DNA of 64,000 bases from Ahaetulla prasina (lineage: Eukaryota; Chordata; Lepidosauria; Squamata; Colubridae): positions 8,719,459-8,783,458 of the forward strand of contig NC_080543.1 of NCBI RefSeq assembly GCF_028640845.1, in the 5' to 3' direction. Numbering within the stretch: position 1 is the stretch's first letter; each line of letters opens with the position of its first letter. Under the pieces are notes generated by a model. That model was not told where the DNA came from. It saw only the letters and a list, made by a program, of their open reading frames with translations, and did not search any database. The position numbers and the translations under genes are program-made. Positions 63,153-64,000 of this stretch are shown here, piece by piece.

Positions 63153-63679
63153 TGTTGTGTCTCGTCCAATCTCACCTCAGCCGGGGCCTTCTTATCTGCT
63201 TCCGAACACGGAGGAATGTTCTAGTATGCCTCCCGGCCCCAGCCCTGGCTCCATGCCCAGACAGGCTGAAGAGGAAGAAATACCTCCAGCCCCCAGCTCT
63301 GGCTCCATGCCCAGGCAAACGGAGCAACTAGACCCCTCCCCCTCCTCCACAGCATGTGAGCCTGAGGGAGGTTAATTACCAACAGCTGCCGACTGGAGTG
63401 ACCCTCGCGTCAGAAGACTGGATAGGCGGAGGCAACAGAAGGAAGGGAAGGGCAGGCCTGGATAAGTGCTGAGTCATGGAGCCACACCCCATGGCCTATA
63501 TAAAGGATCTGCTTTCTGGCATTCCCTGAGTCAGGCAAAGTCTAAACATATCTTGCTGAAGTCACTTTCTGGTCTCCTGCCTGCCTTGAGGACTTTGCTA
63601 GGACTTTGGCAGAGCTGCAGAGGCACGTCTGATTCGGATTTCCCTGACCCAGCCGTCAGCGGAGGAGTGGGACACGACA
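63153..63679 (+). mobile_element. Solo LTR, family A, duplication CTTCC
   Basis: It begins TGTTGTGTCTCGTCC and ends GGGACACGACA, with CTTCC at 63148-63152 and 63680-63684. The TATATAAAGG box is near 63497-63506. The length of 527 bases is almost equal to the copy at 15987-16512 (526). Confidence 0.92.
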
Positions 63680-63767
63680 CTTCCAACTGCCAATCAAACC
63701 CAAAGGCAGAGAGACTGCAGAGCAGGGCTGAAGAACTATGCCCCACCCCCTCCTTGTTATGGACTTC

Positions 63768-63850
63768 TGTGGACTTCAACTCCCAGAATTCCTCAGGCCA
63801 GTCATTCTGGGAGTTGGAAGTCTACAGGTTTTAAAGTTGCCAAGTTTGTA
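63768..63850. repeat. Palindromic fold-back repeat
   Basis: TGTGGACTTCAACTCCCAGA and TCTGGGAGTTGGAAGTCTAC are inverse arms around CCTCAGGCCAGTCAT. Half-copies occur at 32.9, 34.7, 50.3, 50.6 and 52.15 kb. Confidence 0.75.
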
Positions 63851-64000
63851 GAAGTAGATTGAGCCTCCGGAATGCAAGCAAGGCAGCCAAAGTGGTGGGA
63901 TTCAGCCGGTTCAGACCGAACTGGTAGTGGTGACGCCCAGGGGCTATACTGATCCTTTTTAGCCACGTTTTCTAAGCCTTGTACATGCGTGCAATCTGTG

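Overview
The window comes from a squamate reptile, most likely a snake. Three vertebrate genes lie in the order PRCP (minus), DDIAS (plus), RAB30 (minus), which is the order I recall for human 11q14. The repeats are typical of squamates: a tRNA-derived SINE ending in ACCTTTAC, CR1 and L2/CR1-type LINE ends, LINE ends that run into (TTCTA)n or (AAT)n microsatellites, GATA-rich runs, a probable SPIN hAT transposon, and many small non-autonomous hAT elements.

Layout. Positions 1-5.4 kb are intron 1 of PRCP, read leftwards. Only PRCP coding exon 1 is present (5436-5609, minus); the rest of the gene would lie beyond the left edge. Positions 5.35-6.23 kb are a CpG- and GC-box-rich, TATA-less segment that looks like a shared bidirectional promoter for PRCP and DDIAS. 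DDIAS has four coding exons (12046-12155, 13678-13839, 16980-17097, 19292-21283) that join in frame to 793 residues. RAB30 is read from the minus strand in four coding exons (44631-44723, 38597-38680, 31598-31781, 28908-29158) that join to exactly 203 residues, the length I recall for mammalian RAB30. DDIAS and RAB30 converge tail to tail. Positions 44.7-64 kb hold only repeats and presumably 5' non-coding sequence or introns of RAB30.

The genes do not form a pathway. PRCP is a lysosomal/secreted serine carboxypeptidase, DDIAS an RPA-like zinc-ribbon/OB-fold anti-apoptotic protein, and RAB30 a Golgi Rab GTPase. Their grouping is ancestral synteny, and only the PRCP/DDIAS promoter is likely to be functionally shared.

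Most of the rest is transposon-derived, and much of it can be resolved to the base by target-site duplications. There are four solo LTRs of one family with perfect 5-bp duplications, plus other LTR families. More than ten hAT elements have 8-bp duplications. Two Tc1-like elements were each broken by LINE ends. There are L2/CR1 LINEs up to about 1.9 kb, several SINEs, and large microsatellite or minisatellite tracts. I see no bacterial-type system, CRISPR array, rRNA or convincing tRNA gene. The most unusual structures are a fourfold 87-bp minisatellite that multiplies the polypyrimidine tract at the last RAB30 splice acceptor, a composite TTCC/37-bp minisatellite, three copies of a hammerhead-ribozyme-like core in a repeat near 60.4-61.0 kb, and a roughly 1-kb duplicated block rich in pentamer repeats.
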